NCBI RefSeq assembly: GCF_018531145.1
Contig: NZ_JAHDSZ010000001.1
Coordinates: 372,001-436,000, forward strand
Length of the DNA: 64,000 nucleotides
Reading direction: 5' to 3'
DNA from: Canibacter zhuwentaonis
GTDB taxonomy: Bacteria > Actinomycetota > Actinomycetes > Actinomycetales > Microbacteriaceae
Shown here: positions 53,818 to 63,678 of the stretch, in pieces
How positions within the stretch are numbered: the stretch's first letter is position 1
How the letters are laid out: every line of letters starts with the position of its first letter
Translations under genes and position numbers: made by a program
Notes under the pieces: generated by a model
The model's database searches: none
Seen by the model: only the letters and a program-made list of their open reading frames with translations
Told to the model about the DNA's origin: nothing

Positions 53818-55607
53818 TATTCCTCATCCCACTCCGGACTCATTGCCCTGGCATACTGTACCTCGCTATTTGATACGCCCTGCGGCACCATTGGCCACAC
53901 CATCGCATCAGAGCTCACAATAAAATCAATCACAACCGGACGATCGTTCGTTGCAAGAGCTGTTTTAATAGCGTCGTCAATTTCTGATTCTTCAGTTACC
54001 CGCAACCCTAAACAGCCGTAGGCCTCTGCTAGCTTCACAAAATCTGGCACCATGATCCGCTCGCGCCCCGTGTTCAGTTCCGTTTGCGAGTAGCGCGAAT
54101 CATAAAACAGGGTCTGCCACTGCCGCACCAGGCCGAGCGACGAATTGTTGATAACGGCAACCTTGATCGGAATATTATTTAATACGCAGGTTGCCAGCTC
54201 TTGATTTGTCATTTGGAAACAACCGTCACCGTCAATTGCCCACACAGCGCGCGCGGGCTGCGCAACTTTAGCGCCCATAGCAGCCGGCACCGCGTATCCC
54301 ATAGTGCCAGCACCGCCTGAATTGAGGAAGGAATTGGGGCGCTCGTGCGGCAAAAATTGCGCACACCACATCTGGTGCTGCCCAACTCCGGACGCAAAAA
54401 CACCCTCGGGGCCTGTTAGCTCGCCAATACGCGTAATTACGTGCTGCGGAGACAACAGACCGTCGCTGGTTTTTTGGTATCCGCGCGGATAGGTTTCGCG
54501 CAGCTCATTAATTCTACGCCACCACGCACTAATATCTGGTTTGCCGTGCGTTTCTTGATGCGCTTTAACAGCCTCGTAAAGATCCGCAAGAAACTCTTTA
54601 GCGTCGCCAACAATTGGCACATCCGCATACCTGATTTTTGAAATCTCGGCCGGGTCGATATCGGCGTGAATAACCTTAGCCAGCGGCGCGAAAAACTCTG
54701 CTTTACCGGTTACGCGATCGTCAAAACGCGTGCCTATCGCAATTAGCAGATCCGCCTCCTGCAGCGCCAAAACCGCCGGAACCGTGCCGTGCATACCGGG
54801 CATACCCAGATTCTGTCGGTGCGAATCGGGGAAAATACCGCGCGCCATCAGGGTGGTTACAAGCGGCACGCCGGTTAATTCTACCAGCGCTTTTAATTCC
54901 GCCGCAGCTTTTGCACGCCCCACTCCGCCGCCAACGTACAGCACGGGATTTTTAGCGGCTGCGATCAGCTCCGCAGCGGTTGTGATCTGCTTATTATTGG
55001 TGCGCGCACTGGGGCGATAGCCCACAAGATCAGTTTTACCCGTCCACACAAAATCGAGCTCGCCCTGCTGCGCGTCTTTGGTGATATCAACCAGCACCGG
55101 ACCGGGCCTGCCGGTTGTTGCGATGTGATAGGCAGCTGCCAGCGCGCCAGGAATATCCGCCGCGTTTTTCACCAGAATTGAGTGTTTCGTAATTGGCATT
55201 GTAATGCCCACAATATCCACTTCCTGGAACGCGTCAGTGCCCATAAGCGTTGCAAACACCTGACCGGTTATCGTAATTAGCGACACCGAATCCATGTACG
55301 CATCGGCAATTGCGGTAACCAGGTTTGTTGCCCCCGGGCCGCTCGTTGCAACACACACGCCGGGCTTGCCAGTGGCTGCCGCATACCCTTCAGCGGCGTG
55401 GCCCGCGCCCTGCTCATGCCGCACCAAAATATGGCGCAAACCGAGTTTAGAAACGGCCAGAGCGTCGTAAAACGGCAGCAACGCGCCGCCCGGAATGCCG
55501 AAAATATCAGTTACGCCCAGTTTTGCGAGACTGTGTAAAACCGCGTCCGCGCCCGTCATGCGCTGCGCGGCTAAATCGTGGCTTAACCTCTCGTTTGTTG
55601 AATCCAT
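53817..55607 (-). CDS. ilvB: Acetolactate synthase large subunit
   Basis: Thiamine-diphosphate enzyme condensing pyruvate into acetolactate or acetohydroxybutyrate. 596 residues. The catalytic glutamate is in [16 protein letters not shown], the central domain includes [11 protein letters not shown], and the ThDP motif is [17 protein letters not shown] with [12 protein letters not shown]. Length and motifs are canonical. The ATG has AGGAAAG upstream. It precedes ilvN in a tight unit. Confidence 0.97.
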   Translation of the reverse strand: MDSTNERLSHDLAAQRMTGADAVLHSLAKLGVTDIFGIPGGALLPFYDALAVSKLGLRHILVRHEQGAGHAAEGYAAATGKPGVCVATSGPGATNLVTAIADAYMDSVSLITITGQVFATLMGTDAFQEVDIVGITMPITKHSILVKNAADIPGALAAAYHIATTGRPGPVLVDITKDAQQGELDFVWTGKTDLVGYRPSARTNNKQITTAAELIAAAKNPVLYVGGGVGRAKAAAELKALVELTGVPLVTTLMARGIFPDSHRQNLGMPGMHGTVPAVLALQEADLLIAIGTRFDDRVTGKAEFFAPLAKVIHADIDPAEISKIRYADVPIVGDAKEFLADLYEAVKAHQETHGKPDISAWWRRINELRETYPRGYQKTSDGLLSPQHVITRIGELTGPEGVFASGVGQHQMWCAQFLPHERPNSFLNSGGAGTMGYAVPAAMGAKVAQPARAVWAIDGDGCFQMTNQELATCVLNNIPIKVAVINNSSLGLVRQWQTLFYDSRYSQTELNTGRERIMVPDFVKLAEAYGCLGLRVTEESEIDDAIKTALATNDRPVVIDFIVSSDAMVWPMVPQGVSNSEVQYARAMSPEWDEE

Positions 55608-55641
55608 CTATAATCTTTCCTAAAAACAATAAAACAGTGCG

Positions 55642-57336
55642 TTACCCAGTGGTAGCACCCTCTGATGCTGATCGCACGAGTTTAGAATACTTCGCTAGAA
55701 CGCCCTTTGTGTACATGGGCTCAAGCGCTTGCCAGTTTTTTCTACGTTTTTCAAGCTCGGCAGCTGATACTAGCAAATCAAGCGTTTTGGCAATAACATC
55801 AACCTGGATTAGGTCACCATCATGCACCAGCGCAATCGGGCCGGCGTCTACAGCCTCTGGCGCTACGTGACCGATACACAGCCCGGTTGTGCCGCCTGAG
55901 AATCGCCCATCGGTCAATAATAGCACATCCTTGCCAAGCCCCGCGCCCTTAATCGCCGCAGTAATCGCCAGCATTTCACGCATCCCCGGGCCTCCCTTAG
56001 GGCCTTCATAGCGGATCACAACAACATCACCGGCACTGATTTTACCCTCTGTGAGGGCATCCATTGCCGCCCGCTCCCGGTCGAATACGCGCGCGGTACC
56101 GGTGAATTTCTCAAGCATAAACCCGGCCGTTTTTACAACCGCGCCCTCTGGCGCGAGAGATCCGCGCAGCACTGTTAAGCCACCGTTCTTGTGGAGCGGA
56201 TTATCAAGCGTGCGCACAACTTTACCATCGAGCGGAGCAGGATTGAGTTCAGCAAGATTTTCCGCCACGGTTTTGCCCGTCACTGTTAGCGCGTCACCGT
56301 GCAGCAACCCGGCGTCAAGCAGCGCCTTCATAATCACTGGCATACCACCGACCCGGTCAAAATCCTGCGCAACATACTGTCCAAAAGGTTTCATGTCGGC
56401 CAGGTGCGGCACTTTGTCACCGATCCTGTTGAAATCGTCGAGTGTTAGCTCAACTCCTGCCTCGCGCGCAATCGCGAGCAGGTGCAGCACCGCGTTAGTT
56501 GATCCGCCCAGCACCATGGCAACAGCAATCGCATTCTCAAAGGCTCTGCGTGTTAAAATATCTTTTGTTGTGATTCCCCTGCGCAGCATCTCAACAACAG
56601 CCTCGCCGGAGCGATGCGCGTAGTAGTCGCGCCGTCTGTCAGCGCTTGGAGGCGCCGCCGAGCCGGGCAGACTCATACCGAGCGCCTCTGCCACACAAGC
56701 CATAGTATTTGCTGTGTACATACCACCGCAGGCACCCTCGCCCGGAGCAATAGCGCACTCAACCTTTTTGAGATCTGCTTCGCTGAGCGTGCCCGCCTTG
56801 CACGCGCCAACAGCCTCAAAAGCGTCAATAATTGTAACGGTTTTTTCTGTTCCGTCACTTAGCTTAACCCAGCCCGGGGCGATAGATCCGGCATACAAAA
56901 AGACCGAGGCGAGATTTAACCGTGCCGCCGCCATGAGCATTCCCGGCAGTGACTTGTCACACCCGGCAAGCACAACTGTGCCGTCCAAACGCTCTGCCAT
57001 CACAACCGTTTCAACCGAGTCGGCAATAACCTCGCGCGACACCAGCGAAAAGTGCATTCCCTCATGACCCATTGAGATTCCATCGGAAACAGAAATTGTG
57101 CCAAACTGCAGCGGATATCCACCGCCCGCGTGCACTCCCTCTTTCGCGCCCTGAGCGAGCCTGTCAAGGCTTAAGTTACACGGAGTAATCTCGTTCCAGG
57201 AGCTTGCAATTCCAATTTGTGGCTTCTCCCAATCAGCATCGCCCATGCCAACCGCGCGCAACATACCGCGCGCAGCAGCCCTCTCAATTCCATCGGTAAC
57301 ATCGCGACTGCGAGGCTTCATCTTAATTTTTACCAT
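55642..57336 (-). CDS. ilvD: Dihydroxy-acid dehydratase
   Basis: Iron-sulfur enzyme that dehydrates the dihydroxy acids of branched-chain amino acid synthesis. 564 residues. Cluster cysteines are in [11 protein letters not shown] and [20 protein letters not shown]; the C-terminal motif [16 protein letters not shown] is present. The first gene of the ilvD-ilvB-ilvN-ilvC unit. TACAAT lies 6 bases before the ATG, indicating a leaderless message and therefore no classical leader-peptide attenuator. Confidence 0.97.
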   Translation of the reverse strand: MVKIKMKPRSRDVTDGIERAAARGMLRAVGMGDADWEKPQIGIASSWNEITPCNLSLDRLAQGAKEGVHAGGGYPLQFGTISVSDGISMGHEGMHFSLVSREVIADSVETVVMAERLDGTVVLAGCDKSLPGMLMAAARLNLASVFLYAGSIAPGWVKLSDGTEKTVTIIDAFEAVGACKAGTLSEADLKKVECAIAPGEGACGGMYTANTMACVAEALGMSLPGSAAPPSADRRRDYYAHRSGEAVVEMLRRGITTKDILTRRAFENAIAVAMVLGGSTNAVLHLLAIAREAGVELTLDDFNRIGDKVPHLADMKPFGQYVAQDFDRVGGMPVIMKALLDAGLLHGDALTVTGKTVAENLAELNPAPLDGKVVRTLDNPLHKNGGLTVLRGSLAPEGAVVKTAGFMLEKFTGTARVFDRERAAMDALTEGKISAGDVVVIRYEGPKGGPGMREMLAITAAIKGAGLGKDVLLLTDGRFSGGTTGLCIGHVAPEAVDAGPIALVHDGDLIQVDVIAKTLDLLVSAAELEKRRKNWQALEPMYTKGVLAKYSKLVRSASEGATTG

Positions 57337-57342
57337 TTTTAT

Positions 57343-57348
57343 ATTGTA
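57343..57348 (-). promoter_or_regulatory. -10 box of ilvD
   Basis: TACAAT on the minus strand ends 6 bases before the ilvD ATG. The -35 is not obvious. The first base of the start codon would be close to the transcription start. Confidence 0.5.
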
Positions 57349-57464
57349 ATAGGTTATTCACCACCACCCCGATATAACAATCTTTTTAACGGCTATAATT
57401 TTATGAATATATATTTGTTTGTATGAAAGGCGCGAATATCCGCCATAAAAACGGGAGGCATAAA

Positions 57465-57686
57465 ATGCGGATCGGTAAATACCTTGTAAACATCGGGATT
57501 ATCAGCACCCTCATCAGCGCAACAAGGGTTGTGAAGCAAACAGCAGCAATGCCCCGTGACTGGCGGCGCTACATGGTGTGGGTCAGCTGGGTAATAAATC
57601 TCGTGATGGCTATTATGTCTGTTTACTATTCTGAAAAAGACAAAGCCCATGTTGAGCTTAAAAAAGCCGTAACACGCCGTCGCTAA
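57465..57686 (+). CDS. Small membrane protein of unknown function
   Basis: 73 residues from ATG 57465, chosen because GGGAGG lies 7 bases upstream; an in-frame ATG at 57423 lacks a ribosome site. TATAAT at 57394-57399 is a good -10. Two hydrophobic stretches (KYLVNIGIISTLISATRVV and WVSWVINLVMAIMSVYY) and a basic C-terminus (KKAVTRRR) are seen. It lies between ilvD (divergent) and nhaA (same strand, 36 bases on). Family is not recognised. Confidence 0.62.
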   Translation: MRIGKYLVNIGIISTLISATRVVKQTAAMPRDWRRYMVWVSWVINLVMAIMSVYYSEKDKAHVELKKAVTRRR

Positions 57687-57722
57687 ACGCACATCATACA
57701 AACACTGATTAGGTTGTAACTT

Positions 57723-58988
57723 TTGGCTAAGAATCCACTTCACGCACACGCAAGAAAAGCTCCGAGCCAGAAACACGCGCTCAAGCGTAAAGCGCTGCTC
57801 GGAATTAACCGCGCCACAGTTCCCGTTAAAAAAGCGCTGCGCCGTGAAACAGTTGCCGGCATAATTATTGTAGGAGCTGCGCTGCTGGGGTTTTGGCTGG
57901 CAAACTCGCCTTTCGCAGAGCACTATTTCGCGCTCCGTGAAACAAAAATAGGGATTCCTCAGCTGGGCATAAATCTTGATTTAGGTCACTGGGCGGCGGA
58001 TGGGTTGCTCGCGATTTTCTTTTTCATCGTGGGTTTGGAGCTAAAACACGAATTCGCACACGGCGCGCTCAGTAAAGTATCCACCGCAATTGTGCCGGTA
58101 GCAGCCGCCATTGGCGGCGTTGCCGTGCCGGCAATAATTTATATTATTTGCAACCCCGCAGGCTCTACCCTGCACGGCTGGGCTATTCCAACGGCAACAG
58201 ATATTGCCTTTGCAGTTGCCGTGCTCGCGCTAATAGCGCCCAACGTGCCCACGTCACTGCGCGTTTTTCTGCTCACCCTAGCAGTTGTTGACGATCTCAT
58301 CGCAATTGCGATTATCGCTATTTTTTACACCGCAGAAGTTCACTTCTGGGCATTATTTGCGGCCGTCGCTCCGATTGCCCTGTACGCTCTTTTGGCGCGC
58401 AAATTATCAGGGTTGCTCGTGCGCAGAACGTGGGCGCTCTGGGTGATTCTGTTCCCCATTGGGTTAGTTGTGTGGGCGCTGTTTCTTGTTTCGGGGCTGC
58501 ACGCAACAATTGCAGGCGTGATGCTGGCATTCACAATTCCGGTTAAAACCCAAGAGGGCAGAGTTTTTGCCGAAAAACTCGCCTTCAAACTGGAGCCCAT
58601 TTCTGCCGGTGTTGCAGTGCCTATTTTCGCGTTCTTCTCGGCCGGAGTTGCGCTGGGCGGCGAAACAAGATTCCCATTCGACTCGATTGTGTACGGCGTT
58701 GTTATCGGTCTTGTTGTTGGCAAGCCAGTGGGCATTATGCTCACAACATGGGCGATAACGAAGTTCACGAAGGCGACCCTCGATCCGCAGCTCAAATGGT
58801 CACAAATGCTCGCCGTATCGTCGCTAGCCGGCATCGGGTTTACAGTGTCACTGCTGATTTCAGAGCTCAGTTTTAATGATATTGCGGATCGTGAAACCGC
58901 ATCTCTGGCAGTTATGACAGGGTCACTGCTGGCCGTGCTGCTTTCAACCGTGCTGTTTTTAACTATTGGGAAGCAGCAAAAGGTGTAA
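57723..58988 (+). CDS. nhaA: Na+/H+ antiporter NhaA
   Basis: 421-residue membrane antiporter that expels sodium in exchange for protons. About 12 helices; the ion-binding aspartates are in LAVVDDLIAIAI. The family segments FFFIVGLELKHEF, PTATDIAFAVAVLAL and SLAGIGFTVSLLISELSF are intact. A basic tail of about 40 residues precedes the first helix. TTG is used as start; only weak purines lie upstream (TTAGGTTG), so a slightly different start is possible. Together with mscS and the osmoprotectant transporter it serves salt and osmotic balance. Confidence 0.95.
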   Translation: MAKNPLHAHARKAPSQKHALKRKALLGINRATVPVKKALRRETVAGIIIVGAALLGFWLANSPFAEHYFALRETKIGIPQLGINLDLGHWAADGLLAIFFFIVGLELKHEFAHGALSKVSTAIVPVAAAIGGVAVPAIIYIICNPAGSTLHGWAIPTATDIAFAVAVLALIAPNVPTSLRVFLLTLAVVDDLIAIAIIAIFYTAEVHFWALFAAVAPIALYALLARKLSGLLVRRTWALWVILFPIGLVVWALFLVSGLHATIAGVMLAFTIPVKTQEGRVFAEKLAFKLEPISAGVAVPIFAFFSAGVALGGETRFPFDSIVYGVVIGLVVGKPVGIMLTTWAITKFTKATLDPQLKWSQMLAVSSLAGIGFTVSLLISELSFNDIADRETASLAVMTGSLLAVLLSTVLFLTIGKQQKV

Positions 58989-59009
58989 AAGAGGGAATAC
59001 ACGACAAAA

Positions 59010-59046
59010 CGCCCGCCCTATAATTTGACGCTGTTACGAGCGGGCG
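59010..59046 (+). terminator. Possible terminator after nhaA
   Basis: 7-base stem CGCCCGC/GCGGGCG with a long 23-base loop, 22 bases after the nhaA stop. No T-run follows, so it is a weak call. Confidence 0.3.
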
Positions 59047-59099
59047 CGCGCCCTATGATCTAGAGCACACCCCCTGCCGGCGTTTGTTTAGCCCGCCGC

Positions 59100-60047
59100 C
59101 TAATCTTTTAATGGGTGCAGATATTTAACAAATGCCTTTTTATCAAGAATCCGAAAGCCATATTCAGCTTCTGCCCTAATAGCTACCATTTTATGCGTAA
59201 ACGTTAATAGCTGAGTTCCATCAGGCATTGGAACGCTAGCGTCCCTAGACTCTTCATAACTAATACTATCAACGCTACCCCAAATAATTTTGCTCCAGTC
59301 GCCGCCCGAAACCCGCGATTGTTTCATCTCCCACGCCGTCAGTAAAAAACACGTTCTTACCCATAACCGATCCCTTCTGCACCGGCGAGAGCTGATCCAT
59401 AGACGGGTAGTATAACGCCCTACCCGTAGTATCTACCGCCGCGTTGAATAAAGGCTCAGCACGACGTGAAAAAATAAAACCGTTGCAGTCTTTAAACTTT
59501 CATACAACAGTTTCAGCCCCTCGTTAAGGTCCGTGTATAAGCCTCCGTCTTTCTGAGCGTTTTTACCAAGCTGAACCTGCTTACTAATTACCGACACGTG
59601 ATTATCTGCTCCAAAAGCAGTGTTACCAAATAACACCGCCTCATCGAACGCTTTAGCAAACGCCGCACCCAGCTCATCAACTAAACTTTCCATATACTGG
59701 TGAAGGTTAGTTCTCACAACATCAGCAGACACCGCCGTTGTAAATGTCAGTTTACGGGGGACGCCTACTTTATGCACAGTAGCAGCGCCCTTAGTGGCAC
59801 CTTTTATTCCTCCCTCACCCGTCCACTTAGCCTCTATTTCCTGCGAAATAACAGAAACAGGCTCGCCACTAGACGCAAAAGGAATCTGTTTTGCTAGTTA
59901 TTGAACAGCAGATAATTCTTTTGCTTTTTGAAAATATGGCTCAGCCCGTTCCGGGGTAAGATATCGCGCAATCGAACCCGAGCTTGTTAGACTATCAAGT
60001 ATTGCTGTATGCTTCCTACCTCCGCCGTCTTTTGCTCTTGTGTTTTG
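59100..60047 (-). pseudogene. HK97-type phage major capsid protein, multiply disrupted
   Basis: Translating the strand piecewise recovers one capsid-like protein: GRKHTAILDSLTSSGSIARY, then KELSAVQ, a TAA at 59898-59900, then LAKQIPFASSGEPVSV and VGVPRKLTFTTAVSADVVR. It continues to DEAVLFGNTAFG, with a one-base deletion near 59480. A second frame reads AEPLFNAAVDTTGRALYYPS, and another frameshift near 59310-59325 leads to SGGDWSKIIWGSVDSISYEE and AFVKYLHPLKD. These are features of HK97 gp5-like capsids of actinophages. No other phage gene accompanies it. Its 5' end runs directly into the 3' end of tRNA-Lys, a common phage integration site. Confidence 0.82.
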
Positions 60048-60120
<73 letters not shown>

Positions 60121-60377
60121 GCATTGTAACGCAACAAGAATACATTTTATCAGCACGCCGGCAGTTTGCGCAAACATACCCACAATCCACTGCATCCGCT
60201 TAATACCCCGTGCCCGCTGAATCTTTCACAATCCCGCGCCCATCAACTTGCAGTCTGCGCCCGTACACACCCACCAACCAGACAATCCGCACCTCCGTAA
60301 CCTGCGCCCGCACACCCACAAACCCCGCACACCCACATCCGCTGAACCCGCCACAGATTTTATCTTGTTATCCTAAA
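60121..60377 (+). repeat. C-rich, G-poor spacer with CACCCACA repeats
   Basis: The plus strand between tRNA-Lys and the transporter is mostly C and A. CACCCACA occurs at 60313-60320 and 60330-60337, with GCGCCCG nearby twice. A reading frame crosses it upstream of the ATPase gene, but its composition (Pro, Thr, His) and lack of homology argue against coding. The same octamer is found in the spacer at the far end of the operon. Confidence 0.45.
60369..60374 (+). promoter_or_regulatory. -10 box of the osmoprotectant transporter operon
   Basis: TATCCT ends 6 bases before the ATG at 60381, with no ribosome-binding site between. The spacing matches the other putative leaderless genes. Confidence 0.4.
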
Positions 60378-60380
60378 GTG

Positions 60381-61190
60381 ATGATCAATTTTAACGGTGT
60401 CTCTAAAGTCTACCCAACCGGCTCTATCGCCGTTGAAAACTTTTCGCTCAGAGTTAAACCGCACAAAACAGTTGCGCTCGTCGGCTCTTCGGGGTCTGGC
60501 AAAAGCACCCTGTTGCGCATGGTCAACAGGATGATCGAACCCAGCAGCGGAGAAGTCTTGATTAACGGGCAAGACATCAGCACCGCAGATCCGGTACAGC
60601 TGCGTCGCAGTATAGGCTACGTGTTGCAAAACAGCGGGCTGTTACCCCATCGCACAGTGCTCAACAACGTTGCGGCGGTACCGCTGCTGTGCGGCAGCAC
60701 AAAACAACAGGCTCGCAGCAAAGCTACTGAACTGCTCGAACTCGTCGGAATCGACACAGAGCTGCTGGCTCGCTACCCAGCAGAGCTTTCCGGCGGGCAG
60801 CAGCAGCGGGTTGGGGTTGCCCGCGCGCTCGCCGCCGATCCTGATATTCTGTTAATGGACGAGCCTTTTGGCGCGGTCGACCCGATTGTGCGGCGCGAAC
60901 TGCAGGCAGAAACGCTGCGTCTCAAACAGGAGCTAAACAAAACCATCATGTTTGTAACGCACGATATTGAAGAGGCTTTTATTATTGGCGACGAAATAGT
61001 GCTGCTTGAAACCGGCGGTAAAATTGCGCAGCACGGCACACCACAAGACCTGATAACGAACCCCGCAAACGATTTTGTGCGCGACTTTATAGGTTTTTCC
61101 CGCCGCAACAAACAGCTAACGATCATCGACAGCAACGGCGTGAAACTCGTGCAAGACTCACACGGACTACCGCTCGGAGTGCTCAGTTAA
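60381..61190 (+). CDS. Osmoprotectant (betaine/choline) ABC transporter ATP-binding protein
   Basis: 269 residues from ATG 60381 (MINFNGVSKVYPTGS); a longer frame to 60210 adds 57 low-complexity residues and is rejected. ABC motifs: Walker A GSSGSGKSTLLRM, Q-loop YVLQNSGLLPHRTV, signature LSGGQQQRVGVARAL, Walker B ILLMDEPFGAVDP, switch VTHDIEEAF. The FGAVDPIVR form and neighbours fit the OpuC/OpuB/ProV branch. No CBS domains follow the ATPase, unlike many OpuCA proteins. It powers the two permeases that follow. Confidence 0.9.
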   Translation: MINFNGVSKVYPTGSIAVENFSLRVKPHKTVALVGSSGSGKSTLLRMVNRMIEPSSGEVLINGQDISTADPVQLRRSIGYVLQNSGLLPHRTVLNNVAAVPLLCGSTKQQARSKATELLELVGIDTELLARYPAELSGGQQQRVGVARALAADPDILLMDEPFGAVDPIVRRELQAETLRLKQELNKTIMFVTHDIEEAFIIGDEIVLLETGGKIAQHGTPQDLITNPANDFVRDFIGFSRRNKQLTIIDSNGVKLVQDSHGLPLGVLS

Positions 61191-61840
61191 TGGACTGGCT
61201 CGCTGCCAACTGGCCGCACGTGTTAGAACTGTCACGGGAGCACCTGATGCTGAGCGTTCCCGCGATCTTTGTGAGCACGCTAATTGCGATTCCAATCGGG
61301 CGCGCAGCCTATAAACACCCGCGCATAGGGGGCGTTTTACTGCAAACATCCGCGCTGCTGTATTCAATTCCGGCGCTGCCGCTGCTGATTATCATCCCGA
61401 TTCTGTTTGGCACACCCCTCCGCTCACGTGCGACGGTAATAATCGCACTCAGTGTGTATGGCACTGCGCTGCTCGTACACACCACGGCCGGCGCGTTTAG
61501 ATCCGTTGACAATTCCGTGCGGGATGCGGCAATCGCAATCGGCAACTCGCAAAGAAACATTTTTTGGCGGATCGACCTACCGCTGGCACTGCCCGTGCTC
61601 TTTGCCGGGCTGCGCGTTTTGAGTGTTTCCACAATTGGGCTGGTCACAATCGGGGCGCTCATCGGAGTGCACAGCCTCGGCAGCCTGCTAACGGACGGTT
61701 TTCAAAGGGGCATTTACGCTGAAGTTATCACGGGTCTTGTTGCACCCGTTGTAATCGCACTGCTGCTCGATGCTGCGCTGGTGATTTTAGAGAGAATACT
61801 GACCCCCTGGCAACTAGTAGGCAAAGCGGTTAAACAATAA
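61190..61840 (+). CDS. Osmoprotectant ABC transporter permease (first)
   Basis: 216-residue permease with five to six helices. It carries the binding-protein-dependent transport motif RDAAIAIGNSQRNIFWRIDL and the OpuB-type segments HLMLSVPAIFVSTLIAIPIG and LLYSIPALPLLIII. Its ATG overlaps the ATPase stop by one base (TAATG). It forms the channel together with the next permease. Confidence 0.9.
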   Translation: MDWLAANWPHVLELSREHLMLSVPAIFVSTLIAIPIGRAAYKHPRIGGVLLQTSALLYSIPALPLLIIIPILFGTPLRSRATVIIALSVYGTALLVHTTAGAFRSVDNSVRDAAIAIGNSQRNIFWRIDLPLALPVLFAGLRVLSVSTIGLVTIGALIGVHSLGSLLTDGFQRGIYAEVITGLVAPVVIALLLDAALVILERILTPWQLVGKAVKQ

Positions 61841-62511
61841 TGAACCTGCTACAAGAGGCCATAGCATGGCTTATAAACCCGGCAAACTGGAGCGGTGCGG
61901 GCGGTGTTTTGGAGCGCATTCTGCAGCATCTGCTAATTACTGCTGCAAGCGTGGCGCTCGCGAGCGCGGTTGCGCTTCCCGTGGGGATTATTATAGGGCA
62001 CACTAAAAAAGCCGCAGGATTTGTGCCCGCGGTAACGGGTGCTATGCGTGCTGTGCCAACGCTCGGCATACTCACAGTTTTTGCGCTAATGCTCGGCATC
62101 GGGTTTCAAGCCCCGCTCTTGGCGCTAACAGTGCTCGCGATACCGTCGGTGCTTGCCGGTGTGTATTCTGGCGTAAACGCGGTTGATCACACCGTCACAA
62201 ACGCGGCTAAAGCCATTGGGATGAAACCCACACAAATTGTTTTTAAAGTTGAGATACCACTCGCTCTGCCGTTAATTATTGGTGGGGTACGCGCAGCAAC
62301 GCTGCAGGTTGTGGCAACTGCAACACTCGCGGCATACACAGCAGATATTGGGCTTGGCAGGTATCTGTTTGCAGGCTTAAAATCACGCGACTACACTGAA
62401 ATGCTAGCGGCCGCGCTGCTTGTAACCGCGCTAGCACTAATTATTGAGATTCCTTTTGGAGTGTGTGAGCGCTTTGCTAAAAAACTATCACGAAACACCT
62501 CCAACGGCTAA
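61840..62511 (+). CDS. Osmoprotectant ABC transporter permease (second)
   Basis: 223-residue permease. Visible are RILQHLLITAASVALASAVA, MRAVPTLGILTVFALM, the coupling loop NAAKAIGMKPTQIVFKVEIP and the family's AYTADIGLGRYLFAGL. The start overlaps the previous stop (TAATG). Two different permeases with one ATPase is the OpuB/OpuC arrangement. Confidence 0.9.
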   Translation: MNLLQEAIAWLINPANWSGAGGVLERILQHLLITAASVALASAVALPVGIIIGHTKKAAGFVPAVTGAMRAVPTLGILTVFALMLGIGFQAPLLALTVLAIPSVLAGVYSGVNAVDHTVTNAAKAIGMKPTQIVFKVEIPLALPLIIGGVRAATLQVVATATLAAYTADIGLGRYLFAGLKSRDYTEMLAAALLVTALALIIEIPFGVCERFAKKLSRNTSNG

Positions 62512-62521
62512 AAGGAACGGC

Positions 62522-63436
62522 ATGAATAACCGCAGAAATCGACATCTGATCAGCGTAATTACTGTTTTGGCAGTGTGCTTTGCCCTGCTTACCGGGTGTA
62601 GCAATGCCGATCCGCTGCGTGCAGGATACCGCATAAACAGTGACACAATTGTGATCGGCTCACAAGACTACTACTCGAACGAAATCATCGCAGAAATTTG
62701 GGCACAGGCGCTCGAACAAAAAGGTTATAAAGTGGATCGCCAGTTCAGAATCGGGCAGCGCGAGGTGTATTTGCCCGAAATTGAGGCGGGCAATATTGAT
62801 TTGCTGCCAGAGTACACCGGGCCGCTACTCCAGTACTGGCAGCGCGACACCGCAGCACGCCGCAGCGATGACGTTTACGCGCAGTTGCAACGTGCAACTC
62901 CAGGCAAGCTGCGGGTGCTAGAGCAGAGCCCGGCAACCGATCAAGATTCGTACGTTGTTACCCGCGAGTTTGCCGACAAGTGGGCGCTCACAACGCTTAA
63001 AGACCTGCAGCGCGTAACAGCACCGCTCACAATTGGCGCGAACTCCGAGGCGCAAAAGCGCAATAACGGACCGCGCGGGCTGCAGCGAGTTTACGGCGTG
63101 CAAACCGGCTTCACCCCGATTGAAGACAGCGGCGGACCGCTCACGGTGCGGGCGCTCAAAACCGATATGATCCAGCTCGCTATTATTTACACGGCAGATC
63201 CCGCTATCAAAGCTAATAATCTTGTAGCGCTGGAAGACACCGAGGGGTTGTTTCTAGCGTCGCACCTGGTGCCGCTGGCGAGCAACAACGTTAGCACCGA
63301 AGCGGCCACGATTATCAACAGCATATCTGCTAAGCTCACAACAGAAACCCTGATCGCGCTTAACGAGCGCAGCGTCACAGAACAGCTCACCGCAGCTATT
63401 ATCGCAAAAGAATGGCTCGCGCAGGCACAGTTGTAG
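62522..63436 (+). CDS. Osmoprotectant-binding lipoprotein
   Basis: 304 residues from ATG 62522 (MNNRRNRHLISVITV), with AAAGGAA upstream; the longer frame overlaps the permease gene. Signal peptide with lipobox LLTGC, so it is a membrane-anchored binding protein. The OpuAC/ProX-type fold is marked by DTIVIGSQDYYSNEIIAEIW, GNIDLLPEYTGPLLQYW and YTADPAIKANNLVALED. The aromatic cage for a quaternary ammonium ligand is plausible, but the ligand (betaine, choline, carnitine) is not fixed by the sequence. Confidence 0.9.
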   Translation: MNNRRNRHLISVITVLAVCFALLTGCSNADPLRAGYRINSDTIVIGSQDYYSNEIIAEIWAQALEQKGYKVDRQFRIGQREVYLPEIEAGNIDLLPEYTGPLLQYWQRDTAARRSDDVYAQLQRATPGKLRVLEQSPATDQDSYVVTREFADKWALTTLKDLQRVTAPLTIGANSEAQKRNNGPRGLQRVYGVQTGFTPIEDSGGPLTVRALKTDMIQLAIIYTADPAIKANNLVALEDTEGLFLASHLVPLASNNVSTEAATIINSISAKLTTETLIALNERSVTEQLTAAIIAKEWLAQAQL

Positions 63437-63678
63437 TGTTTGGCGCAGGTGATTTACTCGAAAGCGGATTAACACCCACAGGCACAGGAGGGGTCGGGTG
63501 CAAATCCCTCAGGCGCAGGGTCAGCGGGCATGGCACCCACAAACGCAAAACCGTAGGCACAACACGCACAGCACCCGCAAACGCTGCGGACATACAACGC
63601 CCGCAGCAGACGCAGCACAAGCAGGCATAGCACCCGCACAGATCACCGCCGAGCGGCATCGAGTAAACTTATCTGTGT
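63437..63678 (+). repeat. C/A-rich spacer with CACCCACA and GCACCCGCA repeats
   Basis: Between the transporter operon and the ABC-F gene. CACCCACA occurs at 63473-63480 and 63534-63541, and AGCACCCGCA twice more further on. TAAACT at 63664-63669 may be the -10 of the ABC-F gene. No coding region is convincing and no terminator was recognised. Confidence 0.4.

Noticed and set aside
59100-60047. Encapsulin nanocompartment gene
   Set aside because: The HK97 fold would allow it, but the segments match phage capsids better, the gene is broken in three places and no cargo gene is adjacent.
60210-60380. N-terminal extension of the osmoprotectant ATPase
   Set aside because: The 57 extra residues are Pro/Thr/His-rich translation of a C-rich spacer; the ATPase family begins at MINFNGVSKVY.
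63440-63520. tRNA-like T-arm (GGGTGCAAATCCC)
   Set aside because: No matching acceptor, anticodon or D-arm could be folded around it.
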